NCBI RefSeq assembly: GCF_036246005.1
Contig: NZ_CP109171.1
Location: forward strand, 6,312,001 to 6,376,000
Direction: 5' to 3'
Origin: Streptomyces sp. NBC_01723
Lineage (GTDB): Bacteria > Actinomycetota > Actinomycetes > Streptomycetales > Streptomycetaceae
Length of the DNA: 64,000 nt
In this document: in pieces, positions 6,163-14,302 of the stretch
How the letters are laid out: each line of letters begins with the position of its first letter
How positions within the stretch are numbered: the stretch's first letter is position 1
Notes under the pieces: model-generated
What the model was told of the DNA's origin: nothing
Seen by the model: only the letters and a program-made list of their open reading frames with translations
Database searches by the model: none
Translations under genes and position numbers: made by a program

Positions 6163-7509
6163 ATGACCGCCGCGCCCGTCGAGAAGCAGGTCAACGGCCA
6201 CGCGAGGCCGCCCATGCCCGTACTCGGGGAGTGGCAGGCCCTCACAGCCGACCCCGCCGAGGAACAGAGCAGCCCCCAGCCCGATCCGGGTGCCGACCAG
6301 GACATCGCCCGAGCCAAGGCTTGGGCCGAGGCGGAGGAGCGCCGCCTCGCCGCCGAGGCGCGGCGGGAAGCCGAGTTGAAGCTGGCCGACGCCGAGGCCG
6401 ACGCCATTCGGGTCAAGGCGGAGGAAGACGCCCGCAAGCAGCGTCTCGCCAACGATCGCGCCGAGCGGAAGGCCGCCGAAGAGCAGGCCGCGTCCGAGGC
6501 GCGGATCGCCGAGCACAACCGGCGCCGAGACGAAGCCGACCGGTCCCGCGAGCGCGCCGCCCGCGAAGACCAGGAGCAGCAGCAGGCCGAGGTAGCCAAG
6601 GCTGGCGATATTGAGAAGTCGAGCACCCGGTGGCGTCGGGTCGCTAAGGGCTTCTACGCCCTCTGCGCTGCGGTCGCCCTGCCCGTGCAGATGACGGCCT
6701 TCTACAAGCCGGACGCCGAGTACCTGCTCGTCGCACCCGTGTTCATCGAAGTGATCGCCCTCGTCGCCCTCGTCGGCGCCGCCGCAGCGGTCACCGCCGG
6801 CCGCCCGCACTGGCACTACCGGCTCGTCGCGTGGATCGGCGCGCTCACCGCAGCCAGCATCAACATCGTCCACGGGCTCGCCGAGTACGACCCGGCCACC
6901 GCCTTCGGCACCGCGCTCGCCTCCATCGCCGGCCCCGGCATGTGGGACCTCCACGAGCACGGCCGGATCCGCAAGCGCGACGGGAAGCCGTCCTGGCGCC
7001 AGCGAAGGAAGCAGCGGAAGGCCGAGAAGGAAGAGGCCGCCGCGAAGATCGAAGCGGAGCTGCGAGAGACGGAGCGTCTGGCCTACTTCGAGAAGGCCGA
7101 ACGCGACGCCGCGCAGAGGCTCGACCAGATCCGTGCCGACGAGTTCCCCGAGGTTCACCGGCACGCGTGGAGGCTCGCTGCAGACCTCGGCAAGACCGAC
7201 ATGACGGAGGCGATCTGGCGTCAGGCCAAGCTCGACGTCGAGGGTGCCCCGCCCGGTGAATCCGCCGAGGTTCTTCGCATGCGGAACGCGGCCGAGATGA
7301 GGGTCGAAGCCGCCCGCCAGAAGCGCCCCGTAAACGGATCATCACAGCAGGTCGCATCGCAAGTGCTCGGGCCCAAGCAGCGCCGCGTCTACAACCCGCC
7401 GGCCCGCCCCGGAAGGCGAACCAAGGGTGACACCCCGAAGCAGTCCGCAGGCGCCCGACGCCAAGCCTCCATCGCCGCCAAGAACGCCCGCCAGAAGGAC
7501 GCGTCATGA
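6163..7509 (+). CDS. SpdB2-like (DUF2637) spread membrane protein
   Basis: This 448-aa protein has a long charged coiled coil (residues about 45-150, rich in A/E/R/K), then four membrane spans (about 164-184, 186-212, 217-242 and 247-264) including EVIALVALVGAAAAVTAG. A second charged helical region (about 275-320) and a basic tail follow. DUF2637/SpdB2 proteins belong to the intramycelial spread machinery of Streptomyces conjugative plasmids and AICEs, working with TraB at septal cross-walls. Its stop overlaps the start of the translocase, exactly the plasmid arrangement. DUF2637 membership is inferred from topology and context. Confidence 0.82.
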   Translation: MTAAPVEKQVNGHARPPMPVLGEWQALTADPAEEQSSPQPDPGADQDIARAKAWAEAEERRLAAEARREAELKLADAEADAIRVKAEEDARKQRLANDRAERKAAEEQAASEARIAEHNRRRDEADRSRERAAREDQEQQQAEVAKAGDIEKSSTRWRRVAKGFYALCAAVALPVQMTAFYKPDAEYLLVAPVFIEVIALVALVGAAAAVTAGRPHWHYRLVAWIGALTAASINIVHGLAEYDPATAFGTALASIAGPGMWDLHEHGRIRKRDGKPSWRQRRKQRKAEKEEAAAKIEAELRETERLAYFEKAERDAAQRLDQIRADEFPEVHRHAWRLAADLGKTDMTEAIWRQAKLDVEGAPPGESAEVLRMRNAAEMRVEAARQKRPVNGSSQQVASQVLGPKQRRVYNPPARPGRRTKGDTPKQSAGARRQASIAAKNARQKDAS

Positions 7510-9518
7510 GCCTCGATCAGCACCCCGAGTTCCCGGCCGACTGGGACACGTCGAAGGTCATCCCCGGCAGCCTCGTCGTCCCCGATGACCTGTCCGGCGA
7601 GGACGTCGACGACATCGCGCCCGGCATTGTCGTCCCCTACGAGCCGCGCACCCCCGTGCTGCGCGCCACCGGCTCGGCCGCCATGACCGCCGCCGCCGTC
7701 ACCGGCCGCGCCTGCGGGCTCACGGCCCGCTGGTTCTTCACCGGCAGCCGTGCCGTCGGCTTCCTCGGCTGGCGGTACGTCCGCGCCCACGACCTTCAGG
7801 AAACCCTCGGCGGCATGACCAAGGGCGCCGACTGGAACAAGGTCGACATCGTCCGCAAGAAGCGGTGGCGGTTCCTCGGCTGGACCGCCGCGGCCACCGC
7901 CGGCCTGAACTTGGCCGGCTGGTGGGCGCTCGTCAAGTTCGGCGGCATGACCGCCGTCGACTGGTCGTGGAAGATCCCGCCCGCGCTCACCGCGGCGATC
8001 GCGTTCGCCGCCGTCACCGGGTACGGCCGCTACCGCGCCAACCGGCCCGACATCGCCCCGCAGATGCTCATCGCCGAGCAGGACAACCCGAACTCGGACG
8101 AGCCCTACCCGCTGACCCTGTGCACCTCGCCCAGCATGGTCGAGGACTGCGTGTCCCGGGCCCTCGCTTGGGAAGGCGTCGGCACCCGTGCCGTGCGCGC
8201 CCTCGGCTACCGCAGCTGGGGATGGGAGATCGACGTCATCCTGCAAGGCTCCACGCCCGGCAAGGTCAACACTGCCGCCGACCAGCTGGACTCCCACTTC
8301 AACATCAAGCGGGGCGGCACCCTCATCGACCCCGACCCGCAGCAGTCCGCGCACCTGGTGCTGCGCCTCGTCACCGCCAACCCGTTCAACGACATGCCGC
8401 GGCCCGCCGTGAACGCCCCGAACAGCCTGGACATCGCCGACCCGCACAACTTCGGCCGCTGCATGGACGGCAGCCCCCTCGACCTGGTCTTGGAGGGCCT
8501 GCGGATCCTCGCGATCGGCGTGTCCGGGTCGGCGAAGACCACCGGTGTCCTCCGGGACCTGGCCGAGGTCATCACCGCCTGCCACAACGCCATCGCCATC
8601 GAAATGGACCCGATCAAGGATGGGCTCCGCGAGTTCGAAGGCGCCATGGCCGTGCCGCCGATCCGCGGGAACAAGGCGTGCGAGACGTGGCTGGCGCACA
8701 TGGTGAAGATGGCCAGCGGCCGGAACGCGGTCCGGCACCGGCAGGGAATGGGCGACACCTGGCAGGCCTCCCGCGACTACCCGGCGATCTTCGTGTTCGT
8801 TGACGAGTTCATCTTCCTCAGCCAGAAGGCCAAGGAGTCGTTCATCGAACTCCTGCGTATCGGCAAGCAGTCTGGGATCTATCCGATCGCCGCCGGCCAG
8901 GACGCCACCAGCGAGAGCATGGGTGACGCGATCGCCGACACGTTCACGCTGCGGATCATGCTGGCGGCGCGACACGCCGACATCCCGCTGGTCCTCGGCT
9001 CGGGCGCGATCAACGCGGGCTTCCGGCCCGACCGGCTCATCCCCGCCCAGAACCGGCAGCTGAAGAACGACGCCGGCCAGTCCTACATCAAGGGCCCCGG
9101 CCTCGACCGGCCGCTGCTGTACGGGTGGAACGAGCACAGCAGCGAGGCGATCAAGCAGGCGGTTGCCGACCGGAAGGCAGCGGGCCGGCCGTGGTTCGAC
9201 CGGGACACTCTGGCCGCCGCCGGACTCCTGCACCTCGCCGACGGCGGCGCGACCCGCGGGCCTATCCCGGGGGACCGGCAGATCGTTGTCGATGCGATCG
9301 CAGTCATGGCCGAGGCCGAGGTCGACCGGATGAAGACCGAGACGCTCGCCGATGCTCTCGCCGGCTACGACCAGGGCACCTATGAAGGGCTGACGGCGGC
9401 CGAGCTGCGGAAGCTGCTCAAGGACGCCGGGGCCGGGTCGCCGGTGACGTTGGGCTACCTCAACGGCGAGAACAATCCGCGCGGCTTCAAGCTCGAAGCG
9501 CTGACCGTATTGACCTAG
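7506..9518 (+). CDS. FtsK/SpoIIIE-type DNA translocase (TraB-like)
   Basis: This 670-aa protein has two N-terminal membrane segments (about residues 57-85 and 120-165), then an FtsK/HerA ATPase. Walker A is GVSGSAKTTG (about 338-347) and Walker B is AIFVFVDEFIFLS (about 426-438). The C-terminal region (about 600-670) is a small helical domain ending in a winged-helix-like segment, as in TraB proteins that read 8-bp TRS repeats. In Streptomyces plasmids one TraB protein is enough to move double-stranded DNA between mycelia. The coupled SpdB2-like gene upstream and the repeat array immediately downstream favour a conjugative role over phage packaging. Confidence 0.9.
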   Translation: MSLDQHPEFPADWDTSKVIPGSLVVPDDLSGEDVDDIAPGIVVPYEPRTPVLRATGSAAMTAAAVTGRACGLTARWFFTGSRAVGFLGWRYVRAHDLQETLGGMTKGADWNKVDIVRKKRWRFLGWTAAATAGLNLAGWWALVKFGGMTAVDWSWKIPPALTAAIAFAAVTGYGRYRANRPDIAPQMLIAEQDNPNSDEPYPLTLCTSPSMVEDCVSRALAWEGVGTRAVRALGYRSWGWEIDVILQGSTPGKVNTAADQLDSHFNIKRGGTLIDPDPQQSAHLVLRLVTANPFNDMPRPAVNAPNSLDIADPHNFGRCMDGSPLDLVLEGLRILAIGVSGSAKTTGVLRDLAEVITACHNAIAIEMDPIKDGLREFEGAMAVPPIRGNKACETWLAHMVKMASGRNAVRHRQGMGDTWQASRDYPAIFVFVDEFIFLSQKAKESFIELLRIGKQSGIYPIAAGQDATSESMGDAIADTFTLRIMLAARHADIPLVLGSGAINAGFRPDRLIPAQNRQLKNDAGQSYIKGPGLDRPLLYGWNEHSSEAIKQAVADRKAAGRPWFDRDTLAAAGLLHLADGGATRGPIPGDRQIVVDAIAVMAEAEVDRMKTETLADALAGYDQGTYEGLTAAELRKLLKDAGAGSPVTLGYLNGENNPRGFKLEALTVLT

Positions 9519-9526
9519 AAAATCCC

Positions 9527-9680
9527 CTGCTCAACACCTGCTCAGCGCTGCTCAGCCGCAGGTCAGAGCCGCTCAACCCTCTGCTCAACCAACTGCTCAA
9601 CAAGATCGTGAGCAGGCGTTGAGCAGCACCCTGAGCGGCCCTGACCTGCAACGGAGCACCCGTGAGCACCGCTTGAGCAC
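9527..9680. repeat. 154-bp palindromic array of 12 TGCTCA-type iterons (candidate clt or origin)
   Basis: Six forward copies of (C)TGCTCA(A/G) begin at 9527, 9538, 9548, 9569, 9581 and 9593. Six reverse copies begin at 9608, 9619, 9631, 9652, 9662 and 9673. The whole block is one imperfect dyad centred at 9603.5; for example CAGGTCAG at 9559 mirrors CTGACCTG at 9641. Nothing in 9519-9723 encodes protein. Position directly after a TraB-like gene matches the clt transfer locus of Streptomyces plasmids. A replication origin or partition site is also possible. Confidence 0.85.
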
Positions 9681-9723
9681 CTGACAAACCCCTACAAACC
9701 GATCACCCGTCCGAGGAGTCCCC

Positions 9724-10500
9724 ATGCCGCCCGCGAAGCGCAAGCTGGCCCCCCGCAGCGCCGGATCGAAGGCCCGGCGCACCTCCGCCCGCAAGCACCC
9801 CGCCCGACGCGTCAAGATCCCCAAGTCGGGCCCCATACACGCCCGGATCGGCGCCCGCATGGTCCTCTTCGCCGTATCCCACCTCGACACCCACGGCGAC
9901 GTCGTCCGCTCCCGCCAAGACGCCGCCATCCTCCGCGCCACCCACCAAGGCTGCCCCACCTGCCACGGCAACGGCCAGATCTTCACCAAGGACAAGAAGA
10001 CCGGCGCCTTCAGCGGCTCCAAGCCCTGCCCCGCCAAACCCACCAAGCAGCGCGTCTCCAAGTGGGAGATCTACAAAGCCTCCCGGTTCGGGCCCGACAA
10101 GAACACCGGCCTCATCGGCTGGGCCTGCCCCTGCGGCAAGAAGGAGAAGCCCCGCTACCGCGACGCCAAGGAAGCCACCAAAGCCCTCCGCGCCCACGAG
10201 AGCAAGAAGCACGGCGGCAAGTCCGTCGGCGGCGCCTGGTACGCCCAAGCCAATGAAGCCGCAGCTCAGCCCGCCGTGCAGAAGCCGGCCGCCGTCTCTA
10301 AGGCTGTCACCGACTCCGGCATGACCGACGAACAGTGGATCAAGCAGAACAAGCCGATCGACCCCGCCAAGGCCATCGCCGCCGGAAAGTGCTGGCAGTG
10401 CAACGGCAAGGGCCAGCTGTACAGCGCCTTCGGCGGCCAGCAACTCGTCGTCGTCTGCGGCGAATGCCGCGGCAAAGGATCCGCCCCCAAAGCCGCCTAA
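9724..10500 (+). CDS. Multi-zinc-ribbon basic protein
   Basis: This 258-aa protein has a very basic N-terminus (residues 1-45) and then DnaJ-like cysteine motifs: CPTCHGNGQIFT (about 77-88), a CPCGKK...H segment (about 136-160) and CWQCNGKGQL...CGECRGKG (about 222-252). It follows the palindromic array, so DNA or RNA binding is a reasonable inference. No family name is recognised. RBS GAGGAG precedes the ATG. Confidence 0.72.
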   Translation: MPPAKRKLAPRSAGSKARRTSARKHPARRVKIPKSGPIHARIGARMVLFAVSHLDTHGDVVRSRQDAAILRATHQGCPTCHGNGQIFTKDKKTGAFSGSKPCPAKPTKQRVSKWEIYKASRFGPDKNTGLIGWACPCGKKEKPRYRDAKEATKALRAHESKKHGGKSVGGAWYAQANEAAAQPAVQKPAAVSKAVTDSGMTDEQWIKQNKPIDPAKAIAAGKCWQCNGKGQLYSAFGGQQLVVVCGECRGKGSAPKAA

Positions 10501-10517
10501 CCCCATCAGGAGACCTC

Positions 10518-10700
10518 ATGGCCCGCACCTACCACTGGACCGCGCAGGTCAGCGACGGCAAGCACCACGACGGCGAAAGCGCCGGCACCGTCCGCGCTAG
10601 CTCCGAAGCCGAAGCCCGCGCCGCCGTCGCCAACTGGGTCCGCGAAGACGGCGCCCGCAAGAACCGCACCTGGACCGCCACCCGCATCGAACTCGCCTAG
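10518..10700 (+). CDS. Small hypothetical protein
   Basis: This 60-aa protein has a strong AGGAGACC site. The sequence (YHWTAQVSDGKHHDGESAGT...EAEARAAVANWVRE) resembles a compact beta-alpha fold. Function unknown. Confidence 0.65.
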   Translation: MARTYHWTAQVSDGKHHDGESAGTVRASSEAEARAAVANWVREDGARKNRTWTATRIELA

Positions 10701-10709
10701 GAGACCCTC

Positions 10710-11168
10710 ATGTCCGAGCACGTCGCACCGATGAGCGAGGAGGTCGCTACTGAGACCGCCCGAGAGATCATGGCCACCGCCTTCCGTGACCCCACCCCCG
10801 TCCCGGCATTCGGCAGCACCCCGCCCGTGCCGCAGCCCGACTCCCGCCGCGTACCCGCCTGGGCCACCGGAATCGCCGTCGCCTCCATCGGTGTCGGTGC
10901 CGGCGCCGTCGGCCTGGGCTGCGCCGTGTGGCTGGCCGCGAAAGGCCTGGCCGCGATCACCCTGACCGGCGTCCTGGCCGCTCTCTCCCCGTTCGTCGGC
11001 GTCTCCCTGCTTGTGCTCGCGATCGGCGCGGCCGTGGCCAGGGCCAGTCGTGCCAGCACCACGAACGTCTACAAGGGCTCCGTGTCCGTCTCCAACAAGA
11101 CGGAGATCAACAGCACCGTGCGCGGCGCGTTCGCCCGCAACCGCAACACGGTGAAGAAGACCCGGTGA
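10710..11168 (+). CDS. Spread-associated small membrane protein (Spd-like)
   Basis: This 152-aa protein has a polar Pro-rich N-terminus, two hydrophobic spans (about residues 52-75 and 80-112) and a polar tail with KGSVSVSNKTEINSTVRG. Short two-span proteins of this type accompany traB in Streptomyces plasmids as spd genes. Family assignment is by layout only. Confidence 0.62.
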   Translation: MSEHVAPMSEEVATETAREIMATAFRDPTPVPAFGSTPPVPQPDSRRVPAWATGIAVASIGVGAGAVGLGCAVWLAAKGLAAITLTGVLAALSPFVGVSLLVLAIGAAVARASRASTTNVYKGSVSVSNKTEINSTVRGAFARNRNTVKKTR

Positions 11169-11200
11169 ACCCCGGGCCGGCCTGTCGGTCTGCGCGACCG

Positions 11201-11398
11201 TTAGCTGGCCACGGCAGGGCCCCGGCCATCCGCGGCCGGGGCCGTCGCCGCGGGCGTGGGTACAGCCCGGGCCATCCACCTGCCGTCGGTCAGGTACCGC
11301 GGCATCATCACCGGCTGGAAGCCCGCGTCCACCAGCCGGGCCAAGCCCTCAACGCACTCGTCCTCTGTCGCTGCCTGGACGCTGACCCGGATCGCCAT
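11201..11398 (-). CDS. Small conserved protein, antisense to the operon
   Basis: This 65-aa protein begins MAIRVSVQAATEDECVEGLARLVDAGF, a beta-alpha unit I have seen in short Streptomyces plasmid/phage proteins of unknown function. The RBS is weak. It faces the end of the Spd-like gene. Confidence 0.55.
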   Translation of the reverse strand: MAIRVSVQAATEDECVEGLARLVDAGFQPVMMPRYLTDGRWMARAVPTPAATAPAADGRGPAVAS

Positions 11399-11529
11399 AC
11401 CCGCAGTGTGCCGGGTGCCGCGGGGGAGTGGCGGGGGTTCCGCCGATTCGGGTCACAGGTCGGCCGCTTCACCTTCACGCCGATGGTTGCGGCGGCCATC
11501 ATTCACCCACGTCATCCCTGGGGGGATCC

Positions 11530-11904
11530 ATGTACCAGCAGCAGTATCCGCCGCCCCGCAACGTCAACGCGATCATCATCGGGGTTGCGGTCGCCCTCAT
11601 CGCCGCGATCATCACCGCCGGGCTCATCGTCGCCGACAACCGCGACGACAAGCGGAGCGGTCGGCAGGCGTGCAAGGAGGCGCTCGCCGAGGTGTACGCG
11701 CTCGGCGTCGAAGAGAGCCTCGCCGACCAGGAATCGGAAGACCGGAAGCCGCCGCCGGCCTGCCTGTTTCTCGACACCGACGAGGTCATGGCGATCACCG
11801 GCGAGATCATGCAGGAATACCTCGACAGTCCCGAAGCCGACAAGGCGTTCGAGGACGCCATGAGGAAATCCCTCGAATCCGCCTGGCCCAGCGAGACGCC
11901 GTAA
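11530..11904 (+). CDS. Membrane-anchored hypothetical protein
   Basis: This 124-aa protein has a short Tyr/Gln/Pro N-terminus and one membrane helix (about residues 13-37, IIIGVAVALIAAIITAGLIV). An acidic extracytoplasmic domain with two cysteines (CKEAL, ACLFL) follows. GGGGGG precedes the ATG, and a terminator follows at once. Confidence 0.7.
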   Translation: MYQQQYPPPRNVNAIIIGVAVALIAAIITAGLIVADNRDDKRSGRQACKEALAEVYALGVEESLADQESEDRKPPPACLFLDTDEVMAITGEIMQEYLDSPEADKAFEDAMRKSLESAWPSETP

Positions 11905-11908
11905 CACC

Positions 11909-11945
11909 GAAGGCCCCGCCCGGATAGCTCCGGTGCGGGGCCTTC
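11909..11945. terminator. Bidirectional terminator
   Basis: An 11-bp perfect outer stem (GAAGGCCCCGC) plus an inner CCGG stem separate the rightward gene ending at 11904 from the convergent gene ending at 11955. Confidence 0.8.
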
Positions 11946-11954
11946 GACGTGCGG

Positions 11955-12344
11955 TCACGGGCGCCACGCCTCCCGGTAGCCGGGCCGGTCCGCGTACACG
12001 GAGGCGTGAGCCTGGAGGCAGTAGAGCAACCCGGCCCTCATGGCATCCGCGCCGTTTCCAGCGCCGCCTTCCCAAAGTTGGTGTGCCTGCTCGTAGCGAG
12101 CAATGACCTGCCGCTTGGCGTCGATCTCGCGCAGCACCCGCGCCGGGTTGTGGACGGCGATGTGCTCGGCGACCAACCAGTTCAGCCCATCAGCGACCAG
12201 GCGCAGGTCGGGGAAGGTGTTCACCTGGCACGGCTTCGTTGGGTCGACGGCGCCACCGATGTACCAAGGTCCGGGAGGCGCCTCCCGCGCGATCCGCTCG
12301 TCCTCGTCGAGTTGCTCGCGCAGCCACTGAACCAGATCAGACAT
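11955..12344 (-). CDS. DUF6221-like protein
   Basis: The 129-aa product begins MSDLVQWLREQLDEDERIAR and ends YADRPGYREAWRP, with HNPARVLREIDAKRQV in the middle. These are signatures I associate with the DUF6221 family, common in actinomycete phages and plasmids, function unknown. The start at 12344 is fixed by GGGGAGG; an upstream in-frame GTG would lie inside the neighbouring gene. Confidence 0.75.
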   Translation of the reverse strand: MSDLVQWLREQLDEDERIAREAPPGPWYIGGAVDPTKPCQVNTFPDLRLVADGLNWLVAEHIAVHNPARVLREIDAKRQVIARYEQAHQLWEGGAGNGADAMRAGLLYCLQAHASVYADRPGYREAWRP

Positions 12345-12633
12345 CCTGCGCCTCCCCAGCCTGCGCCTTCTTGAGTCGTTCGGCGCGGTCGCGATAGCGC
12401 TCGTCGGGTTCGACGCCCGCGTCCCGGGCCATCTTGCGGACGTGGGCGCCGGTCCAGCCGGACGCTTTGGCGACCTCGGTGGGCTTGAGGTGGCCTTCGC
12501 GGAGGGCGGCGAGGACGAGTTCGCGGAGTTCGTCACTGGATTTCTTGAGGCGGTCGGCGTCGCGCTGTCGGCGGCTGCCAGCTGCGGTGATCTCTTCGAG
12601 GGTGGGCGGCTCGTCGGCGGGGGTCGGCTTCAT
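12337..12633 (-). CDS. HTH-type small protein
   Basis: This 98-aa charged helical protein has LKPTEVAKASGWTGAHVRKMARDAG (residues about 47-71 in full), which reads as a helix-turn-helix. It overlaps the DUF6221-like gene and is first in a two-gene leftward operon. A perfect dyad at 12647-12661 just upstream suggests self-regulation. Confidence 0.68.
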   Translation of the reverse strand: MKPTPADEPPTLEEITAAGSRRQRDADRLKKSSDELRELVLAALREGHLKPTEVAKASGWTGAHVRKMARDAGVEPDERYRDRAERLKKAQAGEAQDV

Positions 12634-12646
12634 GGCATCAATCTAT

Positions 12647-12661
12647 CGCAAGGGACTTGCG
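12647..12661. promoter_or_regulatory. Dyad in divergent promoter region
   Basis: CGCAAG-GGA-CTTGCG lies 14 bp upstream of the leftward HTH gene. Further right, repeated TGATC(AC)GCTAG blocks near 12709-12737 precede the rightward gene. Likely operator sequences. Confidence 0.35.
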
Positions 12662-12754
12662 GTGCCTATGCCTCATGGGTACTGTCTGAGGTGTCGCCAG
12701 CGCAACACATGATCGCTAGTAAGTTGTGATCACGCTAGGCGGAGGGGGACCCGC

Positions 12755-13093
12755 ATGATCCGCTCGAACCGCGCCCGCCGCGCCGCACTGAAGGCCCGGA
12801 GCCGCACCACCCGCGCCGCCGCCCGCATCGCTCGCCGTGGCACCGGCACCCTCGCCTCGCACGCCATCGCTCAGGGTCTCGCCCCGCGTGACGCCCGCAG
12901 CATGGTCGGCACACTCCGCAAGGTCGCCGCCAAGTTGGGGATCACCGGCATCCCGGGCCGTATCCACCGCGGCCAGCGGATGCGGGACTGCACCCGCTAC
13001 ACGCCGATGCAGGTCGGAGTGATCTGCCTCGCCTACCGGCCGCGCCGGCTGGAGTTCAAGCTCGCCGCCGCCCGACTCGCTCTCGCCGCCTGA
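12755..13093 (+). CDS. Very basic hypothetical protein
   Basis: This 112-aa protein is about one quarter Arg/Lys. It has an N-terminal helix of RRAALKARSRTTRAAARIAR type and a mid-region GLAPRDARSMVGTLRKVAAK. It could bind nucleic acid. RBS GGAGGGGG. Confidence 0.62.
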   Translation: MIRSNRARRAALKARSRTTRAAARIARRGTGTLASHAIAQGLAPRDARSMVGTLRKVAAKLGITGIPGRIHRGQRMRDCTRYTPMQVGVICLAYRPRRLEFKLAAARLALAA

Positions 13094-13111
13094 CCTGATC
13101 AAGGAGTCGTC

Positions 13112-13240
13112 ATGGGTTTCATCGCCGAGTTCGCCGACTGGGCCCGCACCGGCGAAGCGCAGGTCGCCGCGGTTGTCGCGGTCGCCGTCATGGCCGTCAC
13201 CGAAACCGCCCGCCGGGCTGTCCGCCGCGCCCGCCGCTGA
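13112..13240 (+). CDS. 42-aa hydrophobic peptide
   Basis: The frame reads MGFIAEFADWARTGEAQVAA, then a hydrophobic stretch (VVAVAVMAV) and a basic tail. AAGGAG lies 6 bp upstream. It may be a small membrane peptide. Confidence 0.5.
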   Translation: MGFIAEFADWARTGEAQVAAVVAVAVMAVTETARRAVRRARR

Positions 13241-13273
13241 ACCTCGCCACCCGCCACTACCTGGGAGACCGCC

Positions 13274-13453
13274 ATGACCCGCCAGACCGCCGCTCCGCTG
13301 CCCACCGCCCCGGACGCTCTCGCCGACCGGATCCTGGCCGCCGGTGACGCCGGCCTTCTCACCGCGCTCACCGCCCAGATCGGCGGCCGGGAGGCCCGCT
13401 ACCTCCTCGCCGAGGCGCACAGCATCGTCGCCGACCGACTCTGGAACAGCTGA
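13274..13453 (+). CDS. 59-aa hypothetical protein
   Basis: A GGGAGACC site precedes an ATG opening a helical, Ala/Leu-rich frame ending EARYLLAEAHSIVADRLWNS. No motif is recognised. A small hairpin follows. Confidence 0.5.
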   Translation: MTRQTAAPLPTAPDALADRILAAGDAGLLTALTAQIGGREARYLLAEAHSIVADRLWNS

Positions 13454-13470
13454 CCCCACCCACACCGGGA

Positions 13471-13490
13471 CGGCAGCCCTCCGGCTGCCG
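13471..13490 (+). terminator. Hairpin, possible terminator
   Basis: An 8-bp perfect stem (CGGCAGCC) with a 4-nt loop lies between two genes. No T run follows. Confidence 0.45.
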
Positions 13491-13519
13491 CCCCGCCTGT
13501 GCCACTTAAGGAGCCCCTA

Positions 13520-13864
13520 ATGCTCGGCATCATCGCTGTCGCGGACGTCCTCGACATGCTGACCCCGGACGACGATGACACCCCGGACTGCCTGTACGTC
13601 CGGGACGTTCTGCCCCACAAGCGCACGTCCGAGCATTACGCCGACCTGCTGGACGAGATCCGAGCGGACGGCATCGCCCTCCCCATCATGATCCGCACCC
13701 TCAACGGCCGGCCGTGGCTGGTCGACGGCCACCACCGTGTCGCCGCCGCCCTCGACGCTGGCCTCACGCACCTCGTGTGGTCCGACCTGCCGCTCGAGAT
13801 CGAGGACCACCAGTTCAACTACGCGATGCGCGACGACTGGCGACCTTACCGGCCCGCCACCTGA
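13520..13864 (+). CDS. ParB/sulfiredoxin-like domain protein
   Basis: This 114-aa protein has VRDVLPHKRTSEHYADLLDE, then GIALPIMIRTLNGRPWLVDG and HHRVAAALDAG. The DGHHR box and the preceding Arg/Gly strand are the ParB-N fold signature. It lacks the HTH and dimer domains of partition ParB, so it is more likely a stand-alone ParB-like NTPase/nuclease module than a centromere protein. AGGAGCCC is the start-associated sequence. Confidence 0.8.
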   Translation: MLGIIAVADVLDMLTPDDDDTPDCLYVRDVLPHKRTSEHYADLLDEIRADGIALPIMIRTLNGRPWLVDGHHRVAAALDAGLTHLVWSDLPLEIEDHQFNYAMRDDWRPYRPAT

Positions 13865-13902
13865 GAGAAATTCCCCCGCGAACTCGCCGCCTAGGAGACC
13901 AG

Positions 13903-14058
13903 ATGCCCGCTGACGACCCTGCCGAGATCCGCCGAACGCTCAACCACTGGAACGCGGCCCGCCACGGCTGGTCCCGCTTCCAGGCCAGCAACCGGCGTGC
14001 CGCAGAACGCATCGCCCGCCGCCACCCCGACACCGACCCGGAGGACAACCAGTCATGA
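13903..14058 (+). CDS. 51-aa basic protein
   Basis: The frame begins MPADDPAEIRRTLNHWNAAR after AGGAGACC and overlaps the next gene (ATGA). Unknown function. Confidence 0.5.
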   Translation: MPADDPAEIRRTLNHWNAARHGWSRFQASNRRAAERIARRHPDTDPEDNQS

Positions 14059-14219
14059 GCACCCGTATCGACGTCGAGATCACCGTGTCCGCGGACGGCA
14101 TCACCGAGTGGGACCTGGGCGAGTTGGAGGCCTCGCTGCAGGACGCGTCCTCCGCGTGGAAGGCCGACGTCACCGTCACCAGCCGCCGCGAGTACGACAC
14201 CGACGGACGCCAGCCGTGA
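14055..14219 (+). CDS. 54-aa hypothetical protein
   Basis: ATGA overlap start. The sequence STRIDVEITVSADG...WKADVTVTSRREY suggests a beta-alpha-beta ferredoxin-like micro-domain. Unknown function. Confidence 0.5.
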   Translation: MSTRIDVEITVSADGITEWDLGELEASLQDASSAWKADVTVTSRREYDTDGRQP

Positions 14220-14302
14220 TCACCCGCCCGTCCCTGTCAGTGCGGGATGCAGTGGCCCTCTCGCCGCCGCCCGCCTCGCACTGGCTGCGTAAGGAGCCCC
14301 CG

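Noticed and set aside
5836..7164. 442-codon leftward frame
   Set aside because: Mirror of the SpdB2-like gene; no motif and inconsistent with the strong rightward operon.
7389..9233. 614-codon open frame on the minus strand
   Set aside because: It is antisense to the SpdB2-like and TraB-like genes, has a Val/Gly/Asp-biased shadow composition and no motif; typical of high-GC third-position bias.
13520..13864. Plasmid partition ParB
   Set aside because: Only the N-terminal ParB-like fold is present; no HTH or dimer domain and no ParA gene nearby.
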